The position numbers and the translations under genes are program-made. Shown here piece after piece: positions 1 to 12,076 of a stretch of DNA of 64,000 nt. The stretch spans positions 20,303,857 through 20,367,856 of the forward strand of contig NC_088781.1 of NCBI RefSeq assembly GCF_958450345.1, given 5' to 3'. Origin of the DNA: Calliphora vicina. Lineage: Eukaryota; Arthropoda; Insecta; Diptera; Calliphoridae. Every line of letters begins with the position of its first letter. Within the stretch, counting starts at the first letter, position 1. The notes below the pieces were generated by a model, which saw nothing but the letters and a program-made list of their open reading frames with translations, was not told the DNA's origin and did not search any database.

Positions 1-635
1 ATATTAATATGTATAAAAAATTGTCTTGTGCTTTTTTAAATTTTTGTTTTTGAGTTGTTTGCTTTTTTATTTTTTTTGTTCTTAATGATTTTTAGTAAGT
101 TTTTTTTTAAAAAAAATGCTGAATGAACAAATTACGGCATTTCTTTCAAGTTTCTGATTTAATTTTCGGGTTTTTCTATTCAATTCCTAAATTTTATTAA
201 AGTTTATAGAATATGGAAATTTTTAGGAATCAAAATAACAAATATTAAAGATTATCTTGATTATCCATCTAAAAGAATATAAAGCCTGATTCGTTCTCAT
301 ATAGATAGAGACTGTCCAAAAATATATGAAGTTGTTTAAGATTTGAGAAATTTGAAATTATCTAAATAGTTAAGATGGATTAAAAGTATGAAAAATTTCG
401 ACCTAGGTCTCACATACCTCCATATACACTAATAAATGTTTAAAAATAGTTTTTATTATTGTAAAAAATAACAATTCATGGGCATAATGCAAAAAAACAA
501 AAATATTAAAATTAAAAATATGGAATTCTTAGAATAAAATCCAAAGACTATATCGATGTATGTAATTTTCGAAATGGATTATCATTTCAACTGTGGGATT
601 TGTCAATCTTGGTGATTTTGTTATGTACTTGTCTA
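1..635. other. AT-rich non-coding DNA
   Basis: Long A and T runs with no frame resembling a known protein and no splice-bounded exon. Nothing supportable was seen here. Confidence 0.5.
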
Positions 636-915
636 ACTGTAAACATTTTCATATTAACGACGCAAACTGAAATAAAAACGACGTAACTTCGAAGTCACAG
701 AAATTTTAAAAAGACACAACCTCGAATTTGCACTAGACTTAAACGGGAAATCCCCTTTTCTGTTTTAGTTTTGTATAAACATTTTCGTATTAACGACGCA
801 AATCGAAGCACTAACGACGCAACTTCGAAACATGCGACGCAAACTGAAACAAAAACGAAGCAACTTACAAATCACAGAAATTTTAAAAAGTCGCAACGGA
901 CGCAGAACGAAGCGA
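636..915 (+). repeat. Imperfect direct repeat with CGACGCAA motifs
   Basis: A block of about 80 bp beginning with AAACATTTTC and running through AACGACGCAAACTGAA to CACAGAAATTTTAAAAAG occurs at about 636-718 and again, expanded, at about 775-905. The second copy has extra internal CGACGCAA-type units. The base composition is richer in CG dinucleotides than the flanks. It is probably a fragment of a dispersed repeat, but I cannot name a family. The open frame across the second copy shows no protein-like features. Confidence 0.5.
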
Positions 916-1134
916 CGCAAACCGGGGTATCAAAAGGTGTCATATTTTCCACAGAATTGTACCTACTCCGTCTGAAACTCTATCATAATTAAAATATATG
1001 TTATAAATACTTCCTATAATTATTCTAATCCGAGTAAGGATACTTGTACATGCCAAAACCTTCTGCCAAACCATATTATATTTTAAAAGTACTTAATCGT
1101 AAATAGTCGTATCAAATTATCTTATTATTCAAAG

Positions 1135-1303
1135 GGCACTGCTACACGTTGACCGCGATCCAATATCGCGATATTTATTGAACGTGTAGCATGCAGTATT
1201 GATGTATCGCGATCCAAATCTCAGAATACCCTAATTTTACATGATCCATTACAATGAATCGGGATCCAAATATCACAATATGTATTGAAAATGTAGCAGT
1301 GCC
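1135..1303. mobile_element. Small MITE with 12-bp TIR and 5-bp target duplication
   Basis: The element begins GGCACTGCTACA and ends TGTAGCAGTGCC, a perfect 12-bp terminal inverted repeat. It is flanked on both sides by CAAAG (1130-1134 and 1304-1308). The 169-bp interior has no coding potential and carries smaller palindromes such as TCGCGA. This is a non-autonomous DNA transposon; the superfamily is not assigned. Confidence 0.75.
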
Positions 1304-1484
1304 CAAAGAGAATATTATTACGTATACTTGTTATGATTTATTAATATTACTCATACGCTAACATTGTTCATGTGAAAGTTTTGCCTAAAATAAACTAGAA
1401 TGAAAGGGCGCTAACCTTTAAAAATTATTTTTCTTATGGGCTTTCATCATTGTGCTTAAATAAAAGCTTATTCATAATTAATTT

Positions 1485-1745
1485 CTGGCCACACGGAATA
1501 TTTCTTGTTTCCAAACCTGAAGAAATATCTAGCATGAAAGAGATTTGACTCCAACAATGAAATCATCTCACAAAAAAATACATATTTTGATGACCTCGAC
1601 AAATCTTATTTTTTGAAAGGGGTTAAAAAAATTGGAAAAATATTGGACAAAATACATAGAGCTCAAAGGAAACTATATACAGATAAAATAATTTTTTATC
1701 TAAAAACGATTGTTTCATTCAATAATTCGGTATCTCGGGAACTAT
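1485..1745 (+). mobile_element. mariner transposase C-terminal remnant
   Basis: Translation with frameshifts resembles the end of a mauritiana-type mariner transposase: a FPNLKK-like stretch, then KRFDSN, EIISQ, LDKSYF and a KIG..LDK tail. The same tail is recognisable at 29500-29750 and, on the other strand, at 36500-36700. No catalytic region or terminal repeat remains next to it. It is a dead fragment. Confidence 0.65.
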
Positions 1746-3210
1746 TGGTGATATTGGTATATGGTTGAAGCTGAGGTGTTTTCGAGTTGATTTTTTTTAC
1801 GTTTTTTCCAAAAAATAGCCCATATATGTATTTTTTATTTGGTAGAAAAAAATTTTCTTCGGGACTATATACAAGTTTTATATAATCCGGAAAGAGAACT
1901 TAATGCAAAAGCGTATAAAGTAAAATTTGGTTCACTTAAGTGAATATAACCTATCCAAATTTGCTCAATTAAAAAAAAAATTCAAAAAGGCAAAGCACCG
2001 ATCCTCGAAAAAGCTCCATATTTATATAACCTTATGTACTATATATTTCATAAATACTTACAAAGTGTTTTACTATCACACGGTAAATACCGTCAAAGTA
2101 GGCACTTTTCCCGGTTTTAGAAATTTAGGTATTTGAAAATAAAAAGTGTAAAAAATTATAATGTCATTGATTTAAGGACATTTGAGTCTATATTAGTTCC
2201 AAATTTTGTTATGATATCTTTAATATTTAAAATTCTACATTAATTTCAATTTTATATTTTTCTTCATGGAAAATCAACATACTTTTTAATACTTTTATAA
2301 AATTATTTAGTTTTACTAAAACATCAATCTTCAAGTCCTGAGGTTTTCACCAATACCAAATAAAAAGCTTATATTTACTCTTCAGGACAGTTGCAAACTT
2401 GTGAAATTTCGAAACACTCGTATAAAAACAACATGGGCGATACCACGAAAACGCTTTAGTCAATTTAGAATCGTGATCAGCATGGCCAAATTACAATGAC
2501 ATATTTCATAAGTCGAAGTTAGACAAAATAATTAAACTAAAAAGTAATTATTCATAAAAATAGAGGATTTTGCAATGGGGGTAAGAAAATTTCTCTAACC
2601 TTTTCAAAAATTACGAAATTATCGAAATGGTTCACACACGACAAGTTTACTTGAGCAAGTCTTCAGTTTGTAGATGATAGAGGAGAGGAGATTGGAAATA
2701 TTTTTCTCTTTTTCTTCTATAAACACAAGACTTGCATTTAAGCAACTTTCATCTGATGTACTCTTCAGTTCTCTACCAGCGATTGTAAATGAAGATCTCA
2801 ATACAATTTGCCCAAAAAAAGTTTCACTAATTTGCTCAAAATTAGTCTCTGATATTTCATTATTCTGAGCTTTTTAGCGGGAAAGGCAATATGTAATTGG
2901 TAAATATGGAAAAATTTAGAATATGATTTTAAAAAAATATGCAGGGGTTCTCGTATAGAATTTTATTTTTGTTTGAGTCCTTAGAGTACGGAAATACTTA
3001 TAGTTTTTTTTCGATCACTTCTTGCCCCTGAATCTAATTTTAAAATTGTTTATTTTGTTTGAAAAATATGAGTTTTATTTTTGTAAAAATCGGATGGAAA
3101 ATGGTTGAGTTACGGTAGTTTAAAGTCAGTATGCTACCCAACTTAAGCCAAATACTGTCAGTTATGTTTTTTTTAAGATGAAAATACCGTATGAAAATGC
3201 CGAAAAACCT
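1746..3210. other. AT-rich non-coding DNA
   Basis: Only short frames without recognisable protein features. Nothing supportable was seen. Confidence 0.4.
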
Positions 3211-3382
3211 GGGGCCAAATTACCGCATTCGATATCGAGTAAAATTTATCGTAATTTTCTTATTTGAGATTATGGCATTCGATATCGAGCAAGAAATTTA
3301 GTACATTTTATCATAATTTCGATATCAAAATTATTTTTCAATTCGATAGCTCATTCGATCACGAATGCGGTAATTTGGCCCC
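3211..3382. mobile_element. MITE, GGGGCCAAATTACCGCATTCG family, copy A
   Basis: The terminal inverted repeat GGGGCCAAATTACCGCATTC is perfect over 21 bp at both ends, and TCGATATCGA-type palindromes occur inside. A second copy of almost equal length lies at 6871-7041, in the opposite order. No coding content. Confidence 0.75.
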
Positions 3383-6128
3383 TGTTATCACAAAAGTTAG
3401 CATAGCTCATTCATTTTTTAATTGATTTTTATTTACTTACTTGTTTTCGAAAGATACTTTAATATGCATTTTCACTAAAATAAGAAAAAAATATTTTACT
3501 TGTTCACGATCAACTTAGAGCGTTGAAATATGTGCGTTTTTTGAAACTTAAGCAGCCATCATATATCTTATTAATAAAAGAAACCATTTAAAACCAATTT
3601 CAAAACAACATACTTATGATTTTTTTGAAGTTGTAAATTTAAGAATATCGATATAATTAATAGTATATAAAATAGTATAATAGTATAAAATGTACTTAAC
3701 GAAGTGATCGAGAAAAAAAATAAGTATGTATTTCCGAATTCTATACACTCCAATAAAACATAATTGCTATATCAGAACCTTTGCATATTTTCAATAATTT
3801 TGCACATACTTTGTAAAAGGGATCGATCATAATTACCTTTGTCATTTATTACATGTTTAAAACATGATGATCAGGCATATTTACCAGTTTAAACGATACC
3901 ATATTTTGTTCTTTCAGCATTTTTTTGGTTTTAAATATTAAATTTATATTTTGTTGTTGTTTTTTTTTGTTAATAAAAGCGAAAAAAATAGTGTGTATTT
4001 ATTGTTGGTTTTGTTTTTTTTCAAATTGCGTTATAAAGCTGTTAAGTTGTTTTTTTATTTTATTGAATTAAAAAATAAGATTTTTAAAAAATAAATTATA
4101 AAACAATTACTTATAATTTAAAAAGATTTATAAAAAAATGCAATTAATTAATCAATTAATATAAATTTTCTGGTTTCAGTTTTGAGACTTAAATAAAATT
4201 TATCAACAACTTAAAAGAAAATAAAAATTAAATGTTTTTTTTTTTAAAAAAAAGGTAAATTTTAGACATGCTTTTTTAGTTAATAAATATTTAAAAAGAT
4301 TTTGTTTAGATAGAAAAAGCAATATAATTTGTTTTTAGTAGTATGGTAAGATTATAAACAAAAAGAAATAATAGTAATAGAAATAAAAAATAAATAATTA
4401 CAAGAACATTTTAATGATAATAATAATAATTAAAAAAAGCTTTTTTTAAACCAAGAATTATCGTTTCGTTTTTTTAATATATAAATGTAATAATAATAAA
4501 ATAAGTTGTTGTTGTAAAAAACCAACCGAGATCCTGCTCTGTTGAGACTTAACACTTTTCATATATAGAATAATAAAAAATAAAGCAATTTCTTTTCTTT
4601 TTTTTCACTTTTTTTTCGAAAATATACAAAAACATTTTTAGGGTTTTTGCTATTGTTCTTTTTTTCCAAAAATCATTTTTTCGTTTCATTATTATTTTAA
4701 AAATTAAATATTTAATTAAGAGAAAAAAAAAACAAAAAAGAATTTTATAAAAATTAAAAAGAAAACAAAAATAAAATTAAAATGTATTAAAATTAAAAGT
4801 AGTAAACAACATATTTTTATAAAATAATTAATTTACAGTTACAAAAATAAAACAAAAAGTCATAATAGGTGCTTAATATCTTTAACAATTACTAAATTTA
4901 AACAAAAATTATACAAAGAAAAATAAAATAGAAAACAGAAAAAATAAATTACAAAAGAATTTATAAAATGAAAAGTTTCAATTAAAGTGAGCCTTAAACA
5001 AATTATATCTGAGAACATTGTGATCAAACAAACATGTAATATAATATCAATATATTATAAAATTTTGAACAATTAAAAACAAACTAAAATTAAATTCAAC
5101 TAAATTTTTGTATAAATAATCGCAATTAATGTTTTTTCTTTCTTACTTTCATCATATCTTCATTTATAACTAAAATCTAAATAAACATTTTCAACAACTT
5201 AAACTCTAATAATCAACACTTTGTATTATTTCTCTAAATATATGATATATTTGCATCACAATGTTGCAAATAAGTGGGGGTGAGCTCAGAATTAGTTTAA
5301 GGTAATAAAATAATAAAGTACTTTACATACAATACATAATTATTAATTATAACTTTGAGTTAGAAAAAATATCATAAATTATTTTGTTGTTTTTGTTTTG
5401 TTTGTTTTTTTTTAGCTAGATCAAGAGAAAAATATATTGTAATAAACGTTTTTTGTTTGTTTGTTTTTTTCATTAAATAATGCTTATCATATACGAGTGA
5501 AGTCTAAATTATTAAGGGAGTCCCTTATTTTATATATAAAAAATTAAAAAGGAAAACCCTTATGATTGTTGTAGTTTTTTTTTGCTTTTTTCTTTTGTTT
5601 TGTTTTTCATTGATTTAGAGTTAACGAAGGGGATTTACGATCTTAATTAACTTCGACTAATTAACAAAAAAGCGATTAAAGATATTTAAAACTACTCTCT
5701 TTTTGTTTACTTTACTTTTTTTTCTTTCCTCTCAGACTGCTCCCTTCGTCACTGTCAAACTTTAAAAAATATTACACTATATCATCTGTCCAACCAAGAC
5801 CGAATTCTTACTCTTATATTTTCATTTTTACAATTTGTTCCCATCTTTCTTCTCATTATTTTTTTTTTTAATTTTAGTTTTATAAAGTTGTTTGCGTTTC
5901 ACTATCCATTGTCTGATTGGCCATTATTAATTGTCGTTCTTGTCGTCTATCGTCATCATTAACATCATCATCATCGTCGTCGTCATCTGCTGTCATTTGC
6001 CCACCAATTGCTGCTACTCCAATTATATTACTAACAACGCCTACCACTGACACGCCTCCTCCTACTACTCCACCACTGCCTCCACCGCCACCAGCAGCAG
6101 CTCTACGATCTGTGCCATTAGGCCTTTC
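3383..6128 (-). other. AT-rich flank, probable 3' UTR and downstream DNA of the zinc-finger gene
   Basis: Very AT-rich DNA with long T and A homopolymers. Part of it is presumably transcribed from the minus strand as the 3' UTR of the zinc-finger gene that stops at 6129. At 5917-6125 there are CATCAT/CGTCGT and proline-codon-like simple repeats that read open on the plus strand. They look like UTR simple sequence and not a gene. No single poly(A) signal can be chosen, because the composition gives many chance matches. Confidence 0.4.
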
Positions 6129-6304
6129 CTAGAGGGGATGCAGTTTGGTGGTGTGTACGGTTAGAGCACTGCGTTGCGTAAATCGTTTTTCACAGTAGGG
6201 ACATGTGTAGGGCTTTTCACCGGTGTGTGTGCGTATATGTTTGGTTAAATAATCTTTAACACTAAACGCCTTTTCGCAGTAGGTGCATTGAAAAGGTTTC
6301 TCAC
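6129..6304 (-). CDS. Zinc-finger gene, last coding exon
   Basis: This exon is 176 nt, with acceptor TTCTAG just above 6304. It encodes the last two fingers (CTYCEKAF... and CPYCEKRF...) and ends HPL followed by TAG. Confidence 0.88.
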
Positions 6305-9225
6305 CTAGAAAATAAAGTGGGTGATAAGAAAAAAAAGGATTATTTTAAAAAAGTTTGTTTCACTATTTGCAGCAAACTTGTCAACCTTTTGAGATGTTGT
6401 GTTAACAAGTTTTGTTTTTATGGATGAACATGTGATAAGGATTTAAAAACTGATACAAAGCTTTGGTTTGTTTATAAAGGATATAGTTTAAAGGAACAAC
6501 AACAACAAACTCTAGATCAGTGATCGTGATTCATAGCCACCAGAGACCGAACATGATCGGTTATGTAATTGGGGGTTTATTGTGTAATTCGATTCGATAG
6601 AAAACTTTTTCGAAAAAAAATGTATAAAACATACAAATTCGAATGATTTTCTTCGAAATGAGTTACAAAATAATCCAGCCCATGTAAATATTTTTTTTTA
6701 ATTTTATCAAAAAAAAAAAATTGAGTAAAAAATTTTGGCTGGAAATTAATTTTTTTGTGGAAAAAGATTAATTGGTTAAAAAAAATTTTTTCAGAAAAAT
6801 TTTTTTTGAAAAATATTTTTTTGTGGAAACAAATTTATTGTCGAAAAAATAGTTTAAAAATATTTTTTCAGGGGTCAAATTACCGCATTCGATATCGAAT
6901 GAGCTGTCGTATCGAAAAATTATTTCAATATCGCAATTAAGACAAAATGTACTAAATTTCTTGCTCGATATCGAATGACATAATCTCAAATAAGAAAATT
7001 ACGATCAATTTTACTCGATACCGAATGCGGTAATCGGCCCCAGATTTAGATCATTGGATATTAGGGTGGGTCAAATTTTGTTACGACATAGGCGCATCGC
7101 GATTCTTGTTCTATGGGTCATTCCAAGAAACTTTGCCGAAGAAACTTTAGCTCAACAATGTATTTCGAGAATCCAAAAAAGTTTGAAGAACAGGAATTGG
7201 AGGCATTACACCTTGAAGATTGTTGTTAAACTCAACAAGAGCTTACAAAATCATTGGGAGCTACTCAGAAGCCATTTTAAAATGTTTGCGAGCAGTGCGT
7301 TTATGGTATAATTCGATTCGAACAGAAAATCATTAATATTTGTATGCTTTTTATGCATGGAAATTCGAAATTTCGAATCGAATTAAACAATAACCCCCAG
7401 TTTTCAAACTGTTTAAAATGAATTTAAAAATTATTTCCATTTTCTTAACACACAAAGCTTTATACAATTTTTGTAAATCCTTTTTCCCATGCTGAAAAGA
7501 TTTTAATGAATGGAATTTGTTTTATAAATTATATATAATAATATTTATATTAAAATTAGACTTGATGTGGTGGTTGTGGTGGTGATTAGGTGAGAGATGC
7601 GCATAAATATTCCTTACGTTTTCAAGATCAAAACTTTAAAATTTTGTTGGTTCAAAATACAAACAGTGAAATGTTTAAAAAAAAATTTGTTTGTCTTAGA
7701 ATATTTATCACATGTTAATTGTAAAATATGAAAAAGAGAATAAGTTTGATGGATTATAGCAAACATTGTGTGTTTGCCAAAGAAACGAAAACAAATTTAG
7801 TTTGAATATTAATTAAATACAAAATTAAATACACATACAATTAAAATACATACAAACTACGCCATGAAGAAGAAATGGTAGAGTGTGTAACAGATATGAT
7901 TTGAATGAATTGATTTCAACTGATAAAATTTGCATTGCCTGGAATTTTTTGTTTAATTAAAATTCGTGATCCTGAATTTGTTGATGTTAATTTGATTGAG
8001 ATGAAAAAATGTAAACAATTTGCTTCAATTTATTTTCGTGGTGAAAAAAAATTAAGAAACATAATAACAAACAAGAACAATTAGCGAAAAATAATTTAAT
8101 ATCAAATAGTTTGTTGAAAGAAAAAATATTAATTAATTAATCAGTGCTTAGTTTGAAAAAATTGCATTTTGATGATAATTGTTTTTGAATTTTGATTTGA
8201 ATTAAATTTTTTTGGTTTGTTTTTTTTATTGCATACGATTGATTTGTTGATTGACTGACTGATTTGATTGGTTGAAATTGAAACTGAGTTTGATTTGACT
8301 GACTGATTTGATTTATCTGAGTTTTCATTTGAAAAAATTATATTCTCTCACCCGTGTGAGTTGTTAAATGTTTGTTCAAGTAGTCCTTGACTGTGAACGC
8401 CCTGCCACAATAGCCACATCTAAAGGGTTTCTCACCTGTGTGTATGCGCGTGTGCTGCTTTAATGTGTTCGATTGTGTAAAAGACTTGCCGCAATATGAG
8501 CATGTGTAGGGGCGTTCTTTCGGCGTAAGGCTAGTTATTTTTTTTTTTGGTAAGAAAATAAATAAAAATACAAAAAATAAGAATAAAAAGAACAAAATAA
8601 ATAAAGATTTATATAAATTGCAGATATAAATATTGCGATTGATCATGTCATCTCATTTGAATACTGGAACTTCATTATAGTTGGTGAAAAATCAATCGAA
8701 ATATTTATATGTTTAGAATTTCTAAAACATCAATATTTTTTTTTTAAAAACAACAAGTAAACAACAATACTGATAATAAAAATATAACATTACTCTGCTT
8801 CTCCGGTATGCACCTTACGGTGCATAGCCAAGGTGCCGGGTGTTTTAAAGGTCTTCGGGCAATCGGGACACTTGTGACGTACTTTATTCACTCCACCCAC
8901 CAATGCGGTTGTAGTGGTCGAGTTGGTATTGTTAATAACGCCACTGTTTGATAGGACGGCAGCAGCGGCATGGGCTGCACTAACAACTACGCTAGTCGCA
9001 GCAGCCGATGTTTGCTGGATGGTGTAGACGGGCACCGAGGTGGGCGAACCTTCGATGCCATCCCCATTGGTCGGTTCTGTTTTGATTATCACATGCGGGT
9101 GCATCACAGTTGCAGTACCATTCACACTTTTATTCAGTTTAACTGTTAGAGGCGGTACTTTCAATTCGACATCTTCATGTCTGTCATCCTGATGGTGGGT
9201 TTGCTGCTGATGTTGTTGCTGCTGT

Positions 9226-9257
<32 letters not shown>

Positions 9258-9899
9258 TTGTTGAGCCAGGGCCACCTGCTGTTGATATTGCCGCTGGATC
9301 AAGTCGTGATTTGGCAATTTCATATCTTGCGGCGCCATCGATGGCATATTATCGGGTGTTTGAGGCTCATAGCCTGGTTGACTAGCTGCTAAAGCGGAGG
9401 CTGTACACACTGAACCACAATGTAGACACTTGTATTCGTTGGCTTCCTGCAAGGCTGCAGCAGAGATGCCATAAAAGCTGCAAGCAGGACAACGGGCCAA
9501 AAAAGCTGGCGCCTGATGCACCAGTCGATGGTGATCGTCCAGATCCTGCTCCGAAGAGAATTTGTCATCACAACTGTGGCAGGGAAAATCAATTTTCATT
9601 GAATCGGACACGCTGGTAGCAACATGATGTGGCGCCAATAATATGCTACCACCACCCACACCGGCTACCACACTGAGGCCACCATGACAGAGATGCATGT
9701 GTTCAGTGGCCTGCTGTGGTCCTTCGAATTGTTGGCCACACATTGGACAGAAGTGGGAGGTGGCTACAATGGCGGGATCCATGCTCAGATTCGGCAAAAA
9801 TGATGTCTTCAGTGCGTCCATGGTGGCGGGCGACTGGGCTCGACTATGCTCTGGTCGTGGTAAGCGTATTTCCTGGGCATTGGAAGGAGATTTTAGCAT
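6129..9899 (-). CDS. C2H2 zinc-finger transcription factor, three coding exons
   Basis: Joining 9899-8794, 8530-8352 and 6304-6129 gives an open frame of 486 residues; phases agree at both junctions. Near the N terminus are an isolated C2H2 finger (about residues 51-72), a second (107-128) and CxxC pairs (137-161). A glutamine run follows at about 213-233, then an IKTEP sequence that fits a SUMO-acceptor consensus (about 272), and Ala/Ser/Thr-rich sequence. The C terminus has five tandem C2H2 fingers from residue 344, joined by TGEKP-type linkers and ending at a TKLH finger. Tandem fingers of this kind bind DNA, so a nuclear regulator is inferred. The start at 9899 has an in-frame stop three codons upstream; a second in-frame Met lies at residue 27. 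The overall design recalls fly factors such as Dati, but I could not verify the orthology and give no symbol. Confidence 0.85.
6871..7041. mobile_element. MITE, GGGGCCAAATTACCGCATTCG family, copy B
   Basis: The ends read GGGGTCAAATTACCGCATTC and, inverted, GGGGCCGATTACCGCATTCG. The interior matches copy A at 3211-3382 in reverse orientation. It is nested in the 6571-7398 element. Confidence 0.75.
7165..7300 (+). mobile_element. mariner transposase N-terminal scrap
   Basis: Across frames the translation contains KNRNWRHY, an ED-C-QTQQEL-like stretch and KSLGAT. These match the helix-turn-helix region of the mariner copies at about 38000 and 46250. It is too short and broken to be functional. 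Confidence 0.55.
7402..8351 (-). other. Remainder of the zinc-finger intron
   Basis: AT-rich intron sequence. Short alternating TTGATTTGA and TGACTGACT simple repeats occur at about 8230-8325. No gene was seen. Confidence 0.5.
8352..8530 (-). CDS. Zinc-finger gene, second coding exon
   Basis: This exon is 179 nt, with acceptor CTAG before 8530 and donor GTGAGAG after 8352. It encodes two complete fingers (CSYCGKSF... and CGYCGRAF...) plus the first base of the glycine of the next linker. Joining restores a TGEKP linker to the last exon. Confidence 0.88.
8794..9899 (-). CDS. Zinc-finger gene, first coding exon
   Basis: It encodes residues 1-368 plus two bases. The donor is GTAATG directly below 8794 on the minus strand. 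The CAG/CAA tract at about 9200-9260 encodes the polyQ run and is a likely site of length polymorphism. The plus-strand leucine-rich frame over it is an antisense shadow. Confidence 0.85.
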
Positions 9900-10339
9900 G
9901 TCGTCTCAACTTACACAAAATAATATTTATTTTTTTTAACTCGTGAGCTTAAACAGAAGCGTATGCTAGGCGCAGCTGTTAGTGCGTTGTTAGTATGGGC
10001 CTTGAGTATAGAACCCTTTTTTTTTTGGTTTGTTTAAATAATTCGAGAAAAATGCATGCAAAAAAATATCAAGAGAAAAATACATTTAATTGATTAATTT
10101 ATGTTTTAAGTGTTAGTTGAAAGTATTTAGCAATTTTAACAAAGGGGTTGTTGAACAGTTAACAAAAGTTGAGGAATGTTAAAAAAGATTCATAGAAAAT
10201 ATTTATTCGTAGGTAATAATAAATCAGACCTAAAAAAAGTTTTTTTTTTTTTTTGAAAATGGCAAATGCTAAGAATTGTACCAAAATGAAAACTTCACTA
10301 TTCTGCAGTAGAAAAATTGAGTTATTAATATTCCATATT

Positions 10340-11000
10340 GTTAGCTTAGTGCAAAAGTGCTAAGTACACTTTTTATAAAAAAATTAGATTTAAATAGGCT
10401 AGAATTGGAAAAAGTACACTGCGTTAACAAATATTACAATTATTTCGTTGTTATACTTCGTTATGCAAAAGTGCTAAGTACATTTTGTGGTATGCAAACG
10501 TGATAAGTCCATTTAAGCTGAGTTAAATGGAATTGAGTATGACTAGGTTATTAAATACATTAAATCATTAAATCATTTCAACCAAACAAAAACGTAAATC
10601 ATAAATTGTTTAAGGAAATATTGGATCATTTAAAAATGTGTGATCATCAAGACAACTGATAAAAAATATTGCTACATTTTGAGAGTAATTTTAGGGACTA
10701 TAGACATTGAATGAGTTAAAATGATAAAAAAAAGTCCACTAAAAAACACAAAATTAGTAATAGAAAATATGTTAAGTCCCAAAGAAGGACATATAAGTCA
10801 CCAAACGACTTCTTCTAAACAAAATCATGAAAATCGGTATAGGTAGTCCGACTTAAATCTTTTTGTTTTATAAATAATACCAAATAAGTAATAAAAATGC
10901 ATTGACATATTTCAAATATATCTAAAACCTAGGATTTTAGGACGTTTTTTGTCTCTCCTGTAAAATCTGTGGACTTAGCACTTTTGCACACTAAGCTAAC
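10340..11000. mobile_element. Non-autonomous DNA transposon with GTTAGCTTAGTG termini
   Basis: The left end GTTAGCTTAGTGCAAAAG and the right end (minus strand GTTAGCTTAGTGTGCAAAAG) are inverted repeats that extend through GTGCTAAGT. There is no coding frame inside. The flanks ATTCCATAT and ATATGTGAATCTTTCTGAT rejoin into a sequence present without the insert at about 11425-11452, which supports a real insertion with an ATAT-type duplication. Confidence 0.7.
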
Positions 11001-12076
11001 GATATGTGAATCTTTCTGATTTAATTAAAAAATTAACACCTGGATAAATAATACTGTCTAAAGTCTATAACCAAAAATATAAATTTAGAAACAAAAAATA
11101 AATTAATAAAAAAAACTTTTTTTAAAACAAGATTTTATTTAATTGCTCTAAAAAAAAGAAAATAAATTAAATCAAACACAACATATCCAATATTCGAATT
11201 TTGGAGGCCCATATCTCGGAAACTAGGGACAAAATCAAGCTATGCCGTCATGTCACGATCTGGAGTGACGACCATAAACTAGATTTTAGCCAACTAAAAT
11301 TTAAAGGCTAAAGTTATGTAACAAGAATTCTGTAAAAACATTTTTGCTAAGAATTATTCTAAAATAAAACTTTACTGTTCTGCAATAGTAAAATTTAGTT
11401 ATGAACTACAACTCACAAAATATTCCATATGTAAATCTTTCTGATTCACCTTTATATTTATCCAGATGGTAGGTTATATTTGCATTTGGATAAATATCCA
11501 CCAAAAAATGATTTGTTTAAAGAAATTCCCAAATTTTACTTTTTAGAAGCAGTAAAATGGGATAAAGTAAGAAAATAAAAAATGCATTCCTTCACTTTGA
11601 GATAAAACTTATAAAACAGCCCTCGCATAAGGCTGTTCTTTTACCAAATTTTAGCTAAAATATAAAACGAATAAATTCCTTGCAATCTCTGGCAAACTAC
11701 AATCCACAATAATTAATATTTTGTCCAACTCCTCTAAAGAAGTACGTTTTTTTGTTTAAAGTTGCTTCATTATTACTACACACAATACAAACAAAATACT
11801 ATCAGTTCGTCGTTTATCTATCCATCCATCCGTCGTCCATCTATACACCCATGCAATTCTATCTCCCCTTTAGCCACATCCATACCCACACCTGACAGAT
11901 GACAATAAACGCGAGTCAACGACAATAAATAAATAATAAAAATAAAACAAAAATAAAAGAAGAAAAGTAAAAAAGAAAACGACCGTAGTAGTAGATTGTG
12001 AAGGTGGCCCCCTGCCTCCACCAATTATCATCATCACACCATCATCATCAACATCAACAACAAACAACATCATTCA
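11001..12076. other. AT-rich intron or upstream DNA of the zinc-finger gene
   Basis: Apart from the empty-site duplicate, no feature was seen. The stretch at 11818-12000 has less extreme composition (ATCCATCC simple repeats). Confidence 0.4.
11340..11455 (+). repeat. Diverged duplicate of the sequence flanking the 10340-11000 element (empty site)
   Basis: It runs from GCTAAGAATT through ACTTTACTGTTCTGCA to ATTCCATATG and ATCTTTCTGATT. It matches 10268-10339 joined to 11001-11025 with scattered substitutions and lacks the 661-bp element. Confidence 0.6.

Larger units (their letters stand above)
6571..7398. mobile_element. DNA-transposon remnant with TIR, host to nested insertions
   Basis: The left end reads GGGGGTTTATTGTGTAATTC and the right end is its near complement (GGGGGTTATTGTTTAATTC on the minus strand), both running into TTCGATTCGA. 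Inside lie a complete MITE (6871-7041) and a mariner N-terminal scrap (about 7165-7300). It sits in the intron between the last two coding exons of the zinc-finger gene. Confidence 0.55.

Noticed and set aside
5917..6132. Ser/Pro-rich plus-strand frame
   Set aside because: It is simple-sequence DNA (CATCAT, CGTCGT, CCACCA) in the probable 3' UTR of the minus-strand zinc-finger gene.
9177..9392. Leucine-rich plus-strand frame resembling a membrane segment
   Set aside because: It is the antisense of the polyQ-coding exon of the zinc-finger gene.
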